From Deltaproteobacteria bacterium (GTDB taxonomy: Bacteria; Myxococcota; B64-G9): DNA of 9,462 nt. The stretch covers positions 1-9,462 of the forward strand of contig JAUVAM010000074.1 of the NCBI GenBank assembly GCA_030591745.1. The letters are read 5' to 3'. The position numbers and the translations under genes are program-made. Below are positions 1 to 6,817 of the stretch, one piece after another. Under the pieces are notes generated by a model that worked only from the letters and a program-made list of their open reading frames with translations, did no database searches and was not told the origin of the DNA. Numbering within the stretch: position 1 is the stretch's first letter; every line of letters starts with the position of its first letter.

Positions 1-974
1 ATGGCCGTGGGTATCGGGGTTTTGGGGTTGTTCACCAGCGCGACCTTGACCTGGTAAGAGCGGGTCCATTCTCGATTGTTGCAGATGATGCGGATCACGT
101 CGTCGCTGACCGATCGGTTGTTGGCGATGGTCGCGGCTTCGGCCTCATTGACGCCCGGGTTCTTGATGGCTGCCGTGCAAACCAGCTTGTTGCGCTCTTT
201 GATGAGTTGCATGCGCACCGTCTTGTTGCCCTTTTGTGCCAGGGCCACTTTTTGGGCGATGGTCATGTCGTGCAGTATTTGCAGCAGGGTTTTTTTCTTT
301 TTCTCTTCTTGTTCTTCATCTCCAGGTACTTCATCCGTATCGGGTTTGAGCAAGTCTTCGGGCAGGGATGCTTCCACCACTTCGCGGATCTGTTTCTCGA
401 CTTCAAGATCCTTGGGCGCACCCTTGATGCGAATTTTTGCGGCCTCGAAGGCATCCAGGTCTTCGAACTCCATGCCTGTTCGCACGGCAAAGTCCATCAG
501 TCGCTCGACCTGGGCATTGCTCATGCTGGGGTTTTCAATGACCTTGGAGACGATCTGTTTATGCCGGAGCAGACGGACCTGATTTTCAAGCAGGATGCCC
601 AGCAGGCGTCCCTCGATTTGATCCGCAAGGTAGGCGAAGGTCTCATCGGGTGTCTGCTGGTTCAGCATGATGCGTTCGAGATGCTTTTCTTCGCCCAGGG
701 TGCGGGCCATGTGGTCCAACACCAGGGGGTGGAGGCGCTCTTGAAGAGCGCCGTCCAGGATGCGACTCGGCAACTCCATTAAGCTGTCGATGGCGGCCGA
801 CTCGACCTTGTCGTCGTCGTCGAAGGACAAGGACGTGAGCATGGTGACCATGTCCTTGGGGCCCATGGGCACCATGCCCTTGGCGGCCATCAGACGCAAG
901 GGGACAGGGGCCTTGGGATCGAGATGCTTTCTCAGATTTTCGCTTACCGCCGATGGGGGGATGGGGCTTGCCAT
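1..974 (-). CDS. Conserved helical-repeat protein of unknown function (3' end outside window)
   Basis: The frame starts at ATG 974-972 and runs with no stop to the window edge, giving 324 visible residues, so the C-terminus is missing. There is no in-frame start between the upstream stop and this ATG, and a weak TAGAG lies about 9 bases before it. The protein has no signal peptide or membrane segment and looks cytosolic. Residues 1-205 are mostly helical. A charged, Lys/Glu-rich linker lies at about 211-228. A second helical region (229-324) contains the phrases AQKVALAQKGNKTVR, NNRSVSDDVIRIICNNREW and VALVNNPKTP. Segments around 130-160 and 258-290 resemble each other (a Leu-rich helix, then IENPSMSNAQV or IKNPGVNEAEA), suggesting degenerate HEAT-like repeats. 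From memory, proteins with this C-terminal pattern are common in deltaproteobacteria, but I know no assigned function. It lies 20 bases after the EF-G-like gene and is probably cotranscribed with it. Confidence 0.85.
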   Translation of the reverse strand, partial: MASPIPPSAVSENLRKHLDPKAPVPLRLMAAKGMVPMGPKDMVTMLTSLSFDDDDKVESAAIDSLMELPSRILDGALQERLHPLVLDHMARTLGEEKHLERIMLNQQTPDETFAYLADQIEGRLLGILLENQVRLLRHKQIVSKVIENPSMSNAQVERLMDFAVRTGMEFEDLDAFEAAKIRIKGAPKDLEVEKQIREVVEASLPEDLLKPDTDEVPGDEEQEEKKKKTLLQILHDMTIAQKVALAQKGNKTVRMQLIKERNKLVCTAAIKNPGVNEAEAATIANNRSVSDDVIRIICNNREWTRSYQVKVALVNNPKTPIPTA

Positions 975-994
975 GGGTTGCGCTCTACTTGTGG

Positions 995-3076
995 TTATTC
1001 GTCTTCGTCTTCGGCCGAGGTCTTATACTTCGCGATTACCTTTTCTTTCACTTGCTGCGGGCATTCTTGGTAATGGGACAACTTCATGGTGAAAGCGCCC
1101 TGGCCACCCGTGCGGCTGTCCATGTCCGGGGAGTACATCAGGATTTCAGCCAAAGGCACCTGGGCCTTGATGGTGGATCGCTTGTTCTTGGTGTCCATGC
1201 CCATGACGCGTCCGCGACGGCTGTTCAGATCGCCCATGATGTCGCCCATGTTGGATTCGGGCACGATGATCTCCATGTCGTAGACGGGTTCCAAGAGGAT
1301 GGGTCTGGCTTTTTCCATGGCCGCTCTGAAGCCGATGGAGGCGGCACGCTTGAAGGCCATCTCCGACGAATCCACGTCGTGGTATGAGCCGTCGTATAAT
1401 GCTACTTTTACGTCCACCACCGGAAAGCCGGCGATGTTACCTTTTCCCAAGGTTTCTTGTATTCCTTTGTCCACGGCGGGGAAGAAGCTGGAAGGCACCG
1501 AGCCACCCTTGATGCGGACTTCGAATTCATAGCCTTCACCGCGGGGCTGGGGCGCCAACTCAAGCCAAACGTCACCAAACTGCCCGCGACCGCCGGTCTG
1601 ACGCTTGTGGCGTCCTTGGGCCTGGGAGGTCTTCGTGATGGTCTCTCTGTAGGGCACGCGCGGCACTTCCAATGTGACCTCCACACCGAAGCGACGTTTC
1701 ATGCGGGCCACCGTGATGTCGATATGTGGCGCGCCCGCACCCGAAAGCAAGAAGTCCTGCGTGTCCTGGTGGCGGCTGACCTGCAGCGTGGGGTCTTCGA
1801 CCAGCATGCGGTTCAAGCTGGTGCCCAGCTTGTCTTCATCGCCTTTGCTTTTGGCTTTGATGGCGTACGAAATAACCGGCTCGGCAGGCACGATGACGGG
1901 CAGGGACAGGGGATTTTTCTTGCTGCTCAAGGTGTGGCAGGTGGCCGTGTTTTTCAATTTGAGCACACCCGCGATGTCACCGGCCGGTGCCGCGCTGACC
2001 TGCTCGGTCTTTTTACCCACCACGCTCAACAGAGAGCCGACTCGCTCTTCATTGTTTGTGTTCGTGTTGAAGATTTGACCATCGGAATTGATGGTGCCGG
2101 AGAAGACGCGGAAGATGGACATGGTGCCGCCCTGGGCGTCCATGGTCTTGAAAACCAGGGCCAGGGGATCGCCATCAGGTGTGGGCGCTACTTCCACTTC
2201 TTCTTCGTCCTTCATGGCCTTGATGGGCGGCCGTTCGGAGGGTGCGGGCAAGCTGTCAGTAATGAAGTCCATCAATTGCTGGACGCCGATGTTGTGAGAG
2301 CCCGAGCCGTAGAAAACAGGGAAAAGGCTGCCCGATTTGACTCCGTTGGCAAAGCCTTCGGCGATTTCTTCGTCGCTGAGTTCACCGGCAAAGAATTTTT
2401 CCAAGAGCTCGTCGCTGCTCTCTGCAATTTTCTCAACCAAGGTCTCTTTGGCGGCTTCCACTTCGTCCTTCAGGTCGGCAGGCACATCCACGACTTCGAA
2501 TTTGCCAGAGCCGTCTTTTTCGAATTTATAGGCCTTGCCGCTGATGACGTCGATGACGCCCTCAAAGGAGGCTTCCTGGCCCATGGGTACCTGCACGGCC
2601 ACCACATCGCCTGAGAGGTCTTCTTTGGCGGCCGCCAGCGTTTTGGCTGAGTCGGCCCGTTCACGATCCATCTTGTTGATGAAGATCACGCGGGGCAGGT
2701 TCAGCTCTTCGGCTCTTTCCCAAACCCGGACGGTTTGCACTTCCACACCATCCGGTGCGCTGATCACGGTCACCGCGGCGTCTACGGCGCTCATGGCCAG
2801 ACGGGTGTCGTAGATAAAGTTGCCGTCCCCTGGGGTGTCTAAGAAATTGATTTTTTTCTTGTTCCATTCGATCACGCCCAGGGAGGTCGCGATGGTCATG
2901 CTGCGATCCATCTCTTCTTGCTCGAAGTCCAGGCTGGAGGTTTTGCTATCCACACTGCCCAAGCGGGTGGTGGTTTTGCCGTCAAACAGGAGGGCCTCGC
3001 CCAAAGATGTCTTGCCACAGCCCTTGTGACCCACCAGCGCGACGTTGCGAATTTCTTTCGATTCGTATTTCTTCAT
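995..3076 (-). CDS. fusA2: Elongation factor G-like translational GTPase (EF-G2/FusA2 type)
   Basis: This 693-residue protein has the full EF-G five-domain layout and length. Domain I (about 1-280) shows the P-loop GHKGCGKT (16-23), a switch I region ending RSMTI (58-62), G3 DTPGD (80-84), G4 NKMD (134-137) and a G5-like GSGSHNIGVQ (257-266). Domain II follows (about 300-385), then III (395-470), IV with YHDVDSSE (565-572), and V (597-685). The tail is acidic. Canonical EF-G has DTPGH and a GITI switch I. Both differ here, which places the protein with the EF-G-like paralogues rather than the housekeeping FusA. A role on the ribosome is inferred from the family and the exact step is unknown. 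I chose ATG 3076 because GGAGGG (3086-3081) lies 4-5 bases upstream; a TTG at 3088 in the same frame would overlap that ribosome binding site. A sigma70-like promoter lies just upstream. Confidence 0.93.
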   Translation of the reverse strand: MKKYESKEIRNVALVGHKGCGKTSLGEALLFDGKTTTRLGSVDSKTSSLDFEQEEMDRSMTIATSLGVIEWNKKKINFLDTPGDGNFIYDTRLAMSAVDAAVTVISAPDGVEVQTVRVWERAEELNLPRVIFINKMDRERADSAKTLAAAKEDLSGDVVAVQVPMGQEASFEGVIDVISGKAYKFEKDGSGKFEVVDVPADLKDEVEAAKETLVEKIAESSDELLEKFFAGELSDEEIAEGFANGVKSGSLFPVFYGSGSHNIGVQQLMDFITDSLPAPSERPPIKAMKDEEEVEVAPTPDGDPLALVFKTMDAQGGTMSIFRVFSGTINSDGQIFNTNTNNEERVGSLLSVVGKKTEQVSAAPAGDIAGVLKLKNTATCHTLSSKKNPLSLPVIVPAEPVISYAIKAKSKGDEDKLGTSLNRMLVEDPTLQVSRHQDTQDFLLSGAGAPHIDITVARMKRRFGVEVTLEVPRVPYRETITKTSQAQGRHKRQTGGRGQFGDVWLELAPQPRGEGYEFEVRIKGGSVPSSFFPAVDKGIQETLGKGNIAGFPVVDVKVALYDGSYHDVDSSEMAFKRAASIGFRAAMEKARPILLEPVYDMEIIVPESNMGDIMGDLNSRRGRVMGMDTKNKRSTIKAQVPLAEILMYSPDMDSRTGGQGAFTMKLSHYQECPQQVKEKVIAKYKTSAEDEDE

Positions 3077-3080
3077 CCTG

Positions 3081-3086
3081 CCCTCC
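3081..3086 (-). promoter_or_regulatory. Ribosome binding site of the EF-G-like gene
   Basis: GGAGGG on the minus strand sits 4-5 bases before ATG 3076. This decides the start in favour of that ATG over the in-frame TTG at 3088, which would lie on top of the site. Confidence 0.8.
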
Positions 3087-3116
3087 AAGGAGTGAAATTA
3101 GCTCTCAAAGGATGCA

Positions 3117-3145
3117 ACCTTAGTTCGGTGAGTTACGCCTGTCAA
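3117..3145 (-). promoter_or_regulatory. Sigma70-like promoter for the EF-G-like gene
   Basis: On the minus strand a perfect -35 box TTGACA (3145-3140) is followed by a 17-base spacer and TAAGGT (3122-3117) as a moderate -10 box. Transcription would start near 3110, leaving a leader of about 35 bases before ATG 3076. The promoter lies in the 91-base gap after the coaX stop, so the EF-G-like gene and the gene after it can be expressed independently of mscS-coaX. The -35 and the spacing are strong, while the -10 matches the consensus at only three positions. Confidence 0.6.
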
Positions 3146-3167
3146 GACCCAGGATAGGGGCTAAAAG

Positions 3168-3932
3168 CTACTGATTGCGTTCGTATATAATGCGAAGACC
3201 GCGCAGAGTCAGCAGGTTGTCCACTTCTCCGACATGTTTGGATGCCTTGGCGATTAGCTTGCCCAGGCCACCGGTGGCAAGCACCCGCGATTGCTTTCCC
3301 AGCTCATTTTTCATCTGATCGATGATGTTGTCCACAAGCCCCACGTAACCGTAGTAAATTCCGGCCTGGATGGCACCCACCGTGGTGCGGCCGATGACCG
3401 TGTCCGGTTGCTTGAAAGGCACACGGGGCAACTTGGAGGCCTGGCGAAACAAGGCCTCTAACGATATGTTGATGCCTGGGGTGATGGCACCGCCCAGGTA
3501 GGCATTGTTGGCGCCAATGGCGTCGAAGGTGGTGGCCGTGCCGAAATCCACCACGATGAGGGGGCCAGGGTGGCTGTCGATGGCGGCCACCGCGTTAACG
3601 ATGCGGTCGGCACCCACCTCATGGGGATTTTCGTACTCAATGCGCAGTCCGGTTTTGATGCCGGGGCCCACCACCAACGGGTGGACCTTGGCGTAGTCTT
3701 CGAGCATATGGACGATGACCCACTCAAGGGGCGGCACGACGCAGGACAAGATTGCGGCTTCCACCTCGGACCAGCTCAGACCCGCGCTGACCAGAAGCTG
3801 CTGCAGCAAGACACCATATTCGTCGGAACTGCGATGGGTGACGGTGCCAATACGCCAGTGGTGGCACAAATGATCGCCATCGTAAACGCCAAGCACCGTC
3901 TGGGTGTTGCCCACGTCGATGACGAGCAGCAT
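3168..3932 (-). CDS. coaX: Type III pantothenate kinase
   Basis: This 254-residue protein phosphorylates pantothenate, the first step of coenzyme A synthesis, in the cytosol. Family hallmarks visible are the N-terminal phosphate-binding DVGNTQT (6-12), NPHEVGADRIVN (102-113) with Asp109 as the expected catalytic residue, DFGTATTFD (129-137), and GGAITPGI (147-154), followed by a C-terminal ATGGLGKLI (219-227). The length is typical of CoaX and the ASKHA-fold order is intact. I chose ATG 3932 because CoaX proteins begin directly with this LLVIDVGNT-type strand. The frame is open further back to an ATG at 4007, but that would add 25 residues overlapping the mscS coding sequence. GGAG (3945-3942) inside the last mscS codons is the likely ribosome binding site, 9 bases from the ATG. 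Only 4 bases separate the mscS stop from this start, so the pair is probably cotranscribed and translationally coupled. Many bacteria place coaX after birA; that is not the case here. Confidence 0.95.
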   Translation of the reverse strand: MLLVIDVGNTQTVLGVYDGDHLCHHWRIGTVTHRSSDEYGVLLQQLLVSAGLSWSEVEAAILSCVVPPLEWVIVHMLEDYAKVHPLVVGPGIKTGLRIEYENPHEVGADRIVNAVAAIDSHPGPLIVVDFGTATTFDAIGANNAYLGGAITPGINISLEALFRQASKLPRVPFKQPDTVIGRTTVGAIQAGIYYGYVGLVDNIIDQMKNELGKQSRVLATGGLGKLIAKASKHVGEVDNLLTLRGLRIIYERNQ

Positions 3933-3936
3933 GCCT

Positions 3937-5028
3937 TTATGCTCCGGCGTCTTTTTGCAGATAGAGGGTCTGACTGGGGAAAGCGAAGTCCATGCCCAGC
4001 TCAGCAATCTTGCGCATGAGGGCCAGGTTGATCTCTTGTTTCAGCTTCAGCCATTCGACCCTGTCTGTTGTCACCGAATAGTAGTTGATGAAGATGTCCA
4101 GGCTTGATGCCCCGAATTCGGTGAAGTAGACCAGTTGCCCTGCTTCGGCCACGTCTTTGTTCTCGGCCAGGATTTTGCGAATGGCCGCGACCGCTTGCTC
4201 CAGTTGCTCCGGCGTGGCGTCGTAGGTCACGCCGATCGTCATGGATACATGCCGGTTGGTGCGAACGCTGAAGTTTTCGATGGTTTCGTTGGCGATGATG
4301 CTGTTTGGGATGGTGATCAGGGTTTTGCCGACTGTCCTGATCCGCGTGGAGCGAAAGCCGACATCCTCGATGCCGCCTTCCACGCCGCCTAAGGCCACCC
4401 AGTCACCTACCTGGAAAGGCCGGTCCGTGAAAATGGTCACCGAGCCGAACATGTTGGCCAGGGAGTCCTTCGCGGCCAGGGCGAAGGCCAAGCCACCAAG
4501 ACCCAGACCGGCGAGCAGTGAGCTGACCGAGTAGCCCAGGTTTTGGATGATCATGACCAGGGCCATGATCATGATTAGAATCCGGAGGGTCCGGCGGACG
4601 ATGGGCACCAACTGGTCGTCCAGCTTGGACTCGGTTTTGTCGGTGAATCGCTCCATATAAAAGGTCAAAATTTCGGTGCCTGAGTACAGCACCCAGGCGC
4701 AGTCGAAAATAAGCAGGCTGGTGAACAAGGCGTAAAGAAAACGCGGCAAGTCAATGGGTTCGGTGGGCAGGGTCAGAACGCTCAACGCCGCGTAAACGCC
4801 TGCGATGAAAACCAGGAAAAATGCCGGCTTACGAAAAGCAGCCAGTATCTTGTCGTCGGCTTCCCATGAGGTTTTTTCGGTCAGCTTAAGCAGCCATACG
4901 TCGATGGTGTAACGCACGATGGTCCGCACGATGAGCATCGCCACGATGATCAGAGCGAAAAAGATGTATTGCCAGATGGTGTTGCCCCAGAAGGATTGAT
5001 CCAGGGTCATGCTGATGTCTTGCCACAT
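3937..5028 (-). CDS. MscS-family small-conductance mechanosensitive ion channel
   Basis: This 363-residue inner-membrane protein belongs to a family whose members open under membrane tension to release solutes during osmotic downshock. Predicted membrane helices lie at about 17-37, 68-88, 97-118 and 147-163. The pore-lining helix is 165-195, rich in Gly/Ala (SSLLAGLGLGGLAFALAAKD), with the conserved GSVTIFTDRPFQVGDWV turn (195-211) leading into the beta domain (about 203-260). An alpha/beta domain follows and ends FAFPSQTLYL (348-357). It therefore has about five helices, more than the three of E. coli MscS, which fits the larger YnaI/YbdG-like members. I chose ATG 5028 because AAGGAGG (5042-5036) lies 7 bases upstream. 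The frame continues back to ATG 5082, but the extra 18 residues are hydrophilic and would run across this site. It is followed immediately by coaX. No physiological link to CoA synthesis is evident from the sequence. Confidence 0.94.
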   Translation of the reverse strand: MWQDISMTLDQSFWGNTIWQYIFFALIIVAMLIVRTIVRYTIDVWLLKLTEKTSWEADDKILAAFRKPAFFLVFIAGVYAALSVLTLPTEPIDLPRFLYALFTSLLIFDCAWVLYSGTEILTFYMERFTDKTESKLDDQLVPIVRRTLRILIMIMALVMIIQNLGYSVSSLLAGLGLGGLAFALAAKDSLANMFGSVTIFTDRPFQVGDWVALGGVEGGIEDVGFRSTRIRTVGKTLITIPNSIIANETIENFSVRTNRHVSMTIGVTYDATPEQLEQAVAAIRKILAENKDVAEAGQLVYFTEFGASSLDIFINYYSVTTDRVEWLKLKQEINLALMRKIAELGMDFAFPSQTLYLQKDAGA

Positions 5029-5035
5029 GTTTCTG

Positions 5036-5042
5036 CCTCCTT
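5036..5042 (-). promoter_or_regulatory. Ribosome binding site of the mscS-like gene
   Basis: AAGGAGG on the minus strand lies 7 bases upstream of ATG 5028. It is near-consensus in sequence and spacing, and it rules against the longer frame that starts at 5082. Confidence 0.85.
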
Positions 5043-5147
5043 GTTGGCGAAAGAGCTTGTCATGGAAGTCTTGGCTAATCAACTTGGCTTGTGGATCCTC
5101 AGCGAAAGGACTGGAAGGTCACGATTTTTTGGGAGCAAATGACACCA

Positions 5148-5163
5148 AGTTGGGCCTTGTTGC
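5148..5163. repeat. 16-base direct repeat, copy 1
   Basis: The sequence AGTTGGGCCTTGTTGC is found here and, identical and in the same orientation, at 5804-5819. Both copies are in non-coding sequence and flank the secreted-protein gene. The flanking bases do not align, so the match is confined to these 16 bases. Its function is unknown. Confidence 0.6.
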
Positions 5164-5204
5164 CACCACGGCAGGGGGCCGGGAGGGGCCGGCGGACCGG
5201 ATAG

Positions 5205-5585
5205 CTACTTGAACCAGAGCGTATCGGCCTGCCACTCGCCGTCCACCAGCACGAAGGTGGTCAGGGAGCGGCCGTTCTTCATCTTGATCTTGGCGGTTAG
5301 CTGGCCCTTGTACTTGCCGGGCTCCACTTTGTGGACCAACTCGTCGATCGAGTGGTTGCCGACTTCCTTGACTGCTTTTTCGATCATCTTCTTGGTGATC
5401 TTGTTCCGCTGGCGCTCGGTGAAACGGACTTTTAGTTTCTCCACGTCGCCTTTCTTCATCAACTCGATTTGGAAGCTGATTTCCTGTTGGAAAGTCTTCT
5501 TGTTAGCCGGGGCGTCTCCGGCCAGTGCGGTTGCGGCGAAGGTCAGGGTGACCAGGACGGCCAATACGATTCGTACGATTTTCAT
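5205..5585 (-). CDS. Small secreted protein of unknown function
   Basis: This 126-residue protein begins with a clear Sec signal peptide: Lys/Arg near the start, a hydrophobic core at about 4-17, and the cleavage motif ALA|GD after residue 22. The mature protein, about 104 residues and Lys-rich, should be periplasmic or extracellular. It has a helical N-terminal half (FQIELMKKGDVEKLKVRF, then KMIEKAVKEVG) and a C-terminal half that looks like beta strands ending LVDGEWQADTLWFK. This helix-then-sheet order, with a closing 'gW' strand, resembles small NTF2-like/DUF4878-type secreted proteins. That is only a fold-level guess. There are no cysteines or catalytic motifs. AGGAA (5597-5593) lies 7 bases before ATG 5585. 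It is separated from mscS by 176 bases and divergent from the response-regulator gene, so it may have its own promoter in 5586-5870, although I could not find a convincing one. Confidence 0.85.
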   Translation of the reverse strand: MKIVRIVLAVLVTLTFAATALAGDAPANKKTFQQEISFQIELMKKGDVEKLKVRFTERQRNKITKKMIEKAVKEVGNHSIDELVHKVEPGKYKGQLTAKIKMKNGRSLTTFVLVDGEWQADTLWFK

Positions 5586-5669
5586 GGGTTGGTTCCTGTG
5601 AAAAGCATGTTCACGCAGTCCTCTGATAAGCCCTTCGTAGAGGCTTGCTGGTGTCTTGTCTGCTAGCCT

Positions 5670-5688
5670 AGCGCCGAATGAGGGCGCT
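5670..5688. repeat. GC-rich inverted repeat (6-bp stem, 7-base loop)
   Basis: AGCGCC and GGCGCT form a perfect 6-bp stem around the loop GAATGAG. The left arm overlaps the palindrome GCTAGCCTAGC (5662-5672), which has 5-base arms around a single central base. There is no T-run on either side, so an intrinsic terminator is unlikely. An operator or an mRNA leader hairpin for the secreted-protein gene is possible, since the site lies 85 bases upstream of that start. Confidence 0.45.
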
Positions 5689-5803
5689 TGTCGTTGAAAA
5701 AGTCCAGATACTGTCCGGGGCGCAGTTTAGGGCGATTCGTGCTGTAGAGATTTACGACTGGCATCAGGCGAAGCAGTACAGGTGCAGCTGGGGGATCTGG
5801 GTC

Positions 5804-5819
5804 AGTTGGGCCTTGTTGC
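5804..5819. repeat. 16-base direct repeat, copy 2
   Basis: This copy is identical to 5148-5163 and in the same orientation. It lies about 50 bases upstream of the response-regulator start, where a regulatory site would be plausible. Confidence 0.6.
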
Positions 5820-5870
5820 TACGCTTGGTGGCCTGTGGCATAGTCTAAAAATTCTGAAATTGGAGTGCTG

Positions 5871-6812
5871 GTGGATTCCTCTGGAATGGCATGCATTTTG
5901 GTCGTGGACGACGAGGCTGTGGTTCGCCAGAAGCTTGAAGGCCAGTTGCGAGATGCTGGTTATCGGGTTCTTCAGGCAGCCGACGGTCGGGAAGCCTTGC
6001 GGGTCGTCACCGAAGAAAAACCGGATTTGGTGCTCTTGGATCTGATTATGCCTGGTTACGATGGCATGCAGGTCCTGCGTATCTTGAAGTCTGAGCGGGA
6101 TGCCTTCATGCCGGTCATCATGTTGACGGCCCGCGGCGACATGGACAGCAAGCTCCAGGGCCTGAAATTGGGCGCAGATGACTACCTGACCAAGCCGGCC
6201 GAGCCCAAGGAGATCCTGGCCCGAATCGAGGCCTTGTTGCGCATCAAGCGTCTGCACGAGCAGATGGAAGAGGATCGCAAACACCAACGAGACACTGGCC
6301 TGGTGGACGAGAAGACCGGTCTATACAACGCGATTTATCTCAAGCAGCGTTTGGCGGATGAATTTCGTCGGGCCGAGCGCTACCACGAACCCCTCTCCTG
6401 TATTGCCCTGCGCTTAGAAGAGACAGAGGGGATGCTGCCGGAAGAGACGGCAGAGGCCCTGCGGCGACTGGCCCATGCTATCCAGCGTGGCGTCCGTGAG
6501 TTTGACGTGGCGGTCCGGCAAACCGAGGATCGTTTCGTCGTGCTCCTGCCTCGGACTCATTTTGCAGGCTCGGTGGCCGTGGCCGGTCGTCTATGGCGGC
6601 TGGTGTCCGAGGTGCCCTTGTCCGAAGGACGGCCTCGGGATGTGGCGAGGGTGAGCATGGGCGTGAGTTTTTATCCCAATCCGCAGGTGCGCACGGCAAA
6701 ACAGTTGATGGATCGGGCGATCGAAGCCCAGGGTTTGGCCAGCCGGGAAGGCTGCGATCAGATTTGCCTCTACCAGAGCACTGCATACTTCTATAAGCCA
6801 GAAGACGCATGA
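5871..6812 (+). CDS. Response regulator with REC and degenerate GGDEF domain (probable c-di-GMP receptor or signalling adaptor)
   Basis: This 313-residue cytosolic protein carries a REC domain (about 6-125) with the acidic pair Asp13/Asp14, phosphoacceptor Asp57 (LLDLIMPGYDG), Thr86 and Lys108 (YLTKP), so phosphorylation should work. A coiled linker (about 122-142) leads to a GGDEF-fold domain (about 143-313) beginning DEKTGLYN. At the GGDEF position the sequence is TEDRF (218-222), which should abolish diguanylate cyclase activity. The RxxD motif (REFD, 209-212), five residues upstream as in the inhibitory I-site, is intact. There is no DNA-binding domain, and no histidine kinase gene is adjacent. 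GTG 5871 is chosen because GGAG (5862-5865) is 5 bases upstream. ATG 5886, giving a protein that starts MACILVVDDE, is the main alternative and fits the usual REC N-terminus. GTG 5865 is unlikely because it is too close to the GGAG. Confidence 0.92.
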   Translation: MDSSGMACILVVDDEAVVRQKLEGQLRDAGYRVLQAADGREALRVVTEEKPDLVLLDLIMPGYDGMQVLRILKSERDAFMPVIMLTARGDMDSKLQGLKLGADDYLTKPAEPKEILARIEALLRIKRLHEQMEEDRKHQRDTGLVDEKTGLYNAIYLKQRLADEFRRAERYHEPLSCIALRLEETEGMLPEETAEALRRLAHAIQRGVREFDVAVRQTEDRFVVLLPRTHFAGSVAVAGRLWRLVSEVPLSEGRPRDVARVSMGVSFYPNPQVRTAKQLMDRAIEAQGLASREGCDQICLYQSTAYFYKPEDA

Positions 6813-6817
6813 ATTTT

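Larger units (their letters stand above)
5586..5870. other. Divergent intergenic region between secreted-protein and response-regulator genes
   Basis: These 285 bases must hold the start signals for both divergent genes. I see a GC-rich hairpin (5670-5688), an overlapping palindrome GCTAGCCTAGC (5662-5672), a weak inverted repeat AAGCC/GGCTT near 5628-5646, and the second copy of the 16-base repeat (5804-5819). No convincing sigma70 or sigma54 promoter was found on either strand, and no short gene with a ribosome binding site is evident. Confidence 0.6.

Noticed and set aside
1457..2614. Long plus-strand open frame of 385 codons antisense to the EF-G-like gene
   Set aside because: It lies wholly within a well-supported EF-G-like gene, has low-complexity His/Gly/Arg-rich content typical of an antisense frame in GC-rich DNA, and shows no recognisable domain.
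3933..4007. Longer coaX start at 4007
   Set aside because: The 25 extra residues overlap the mscS coding end and precede the conserved N-terminal strand of CoaX. ATG 3932 fits the family.
5178..5193. GCCGG/CCGGC 5-bp hairpin just after the secreted-protein stop, as an intrinsic terminator
   Set aside because: The stem is short and on the minus strand it is followed by CCCCTGCC, not a T-run, so an intrinsic terminator is not supported.
5825..5860. Possible sigma54 or sigma70 promoter upstream of the response regulator
   Set aside because: There is a TGGCA-like start but no GC at the -12 position, and no -35/-10 pair at 16-18 base spacing that matches the consensus well.
5802..6287. Minus-strand open frame of 161 codons antisense to the REC domain
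   Set aside because: It is fully explained as the reverse of the conserved REC coding sequence, with no domain and no ribosome binding site noted.
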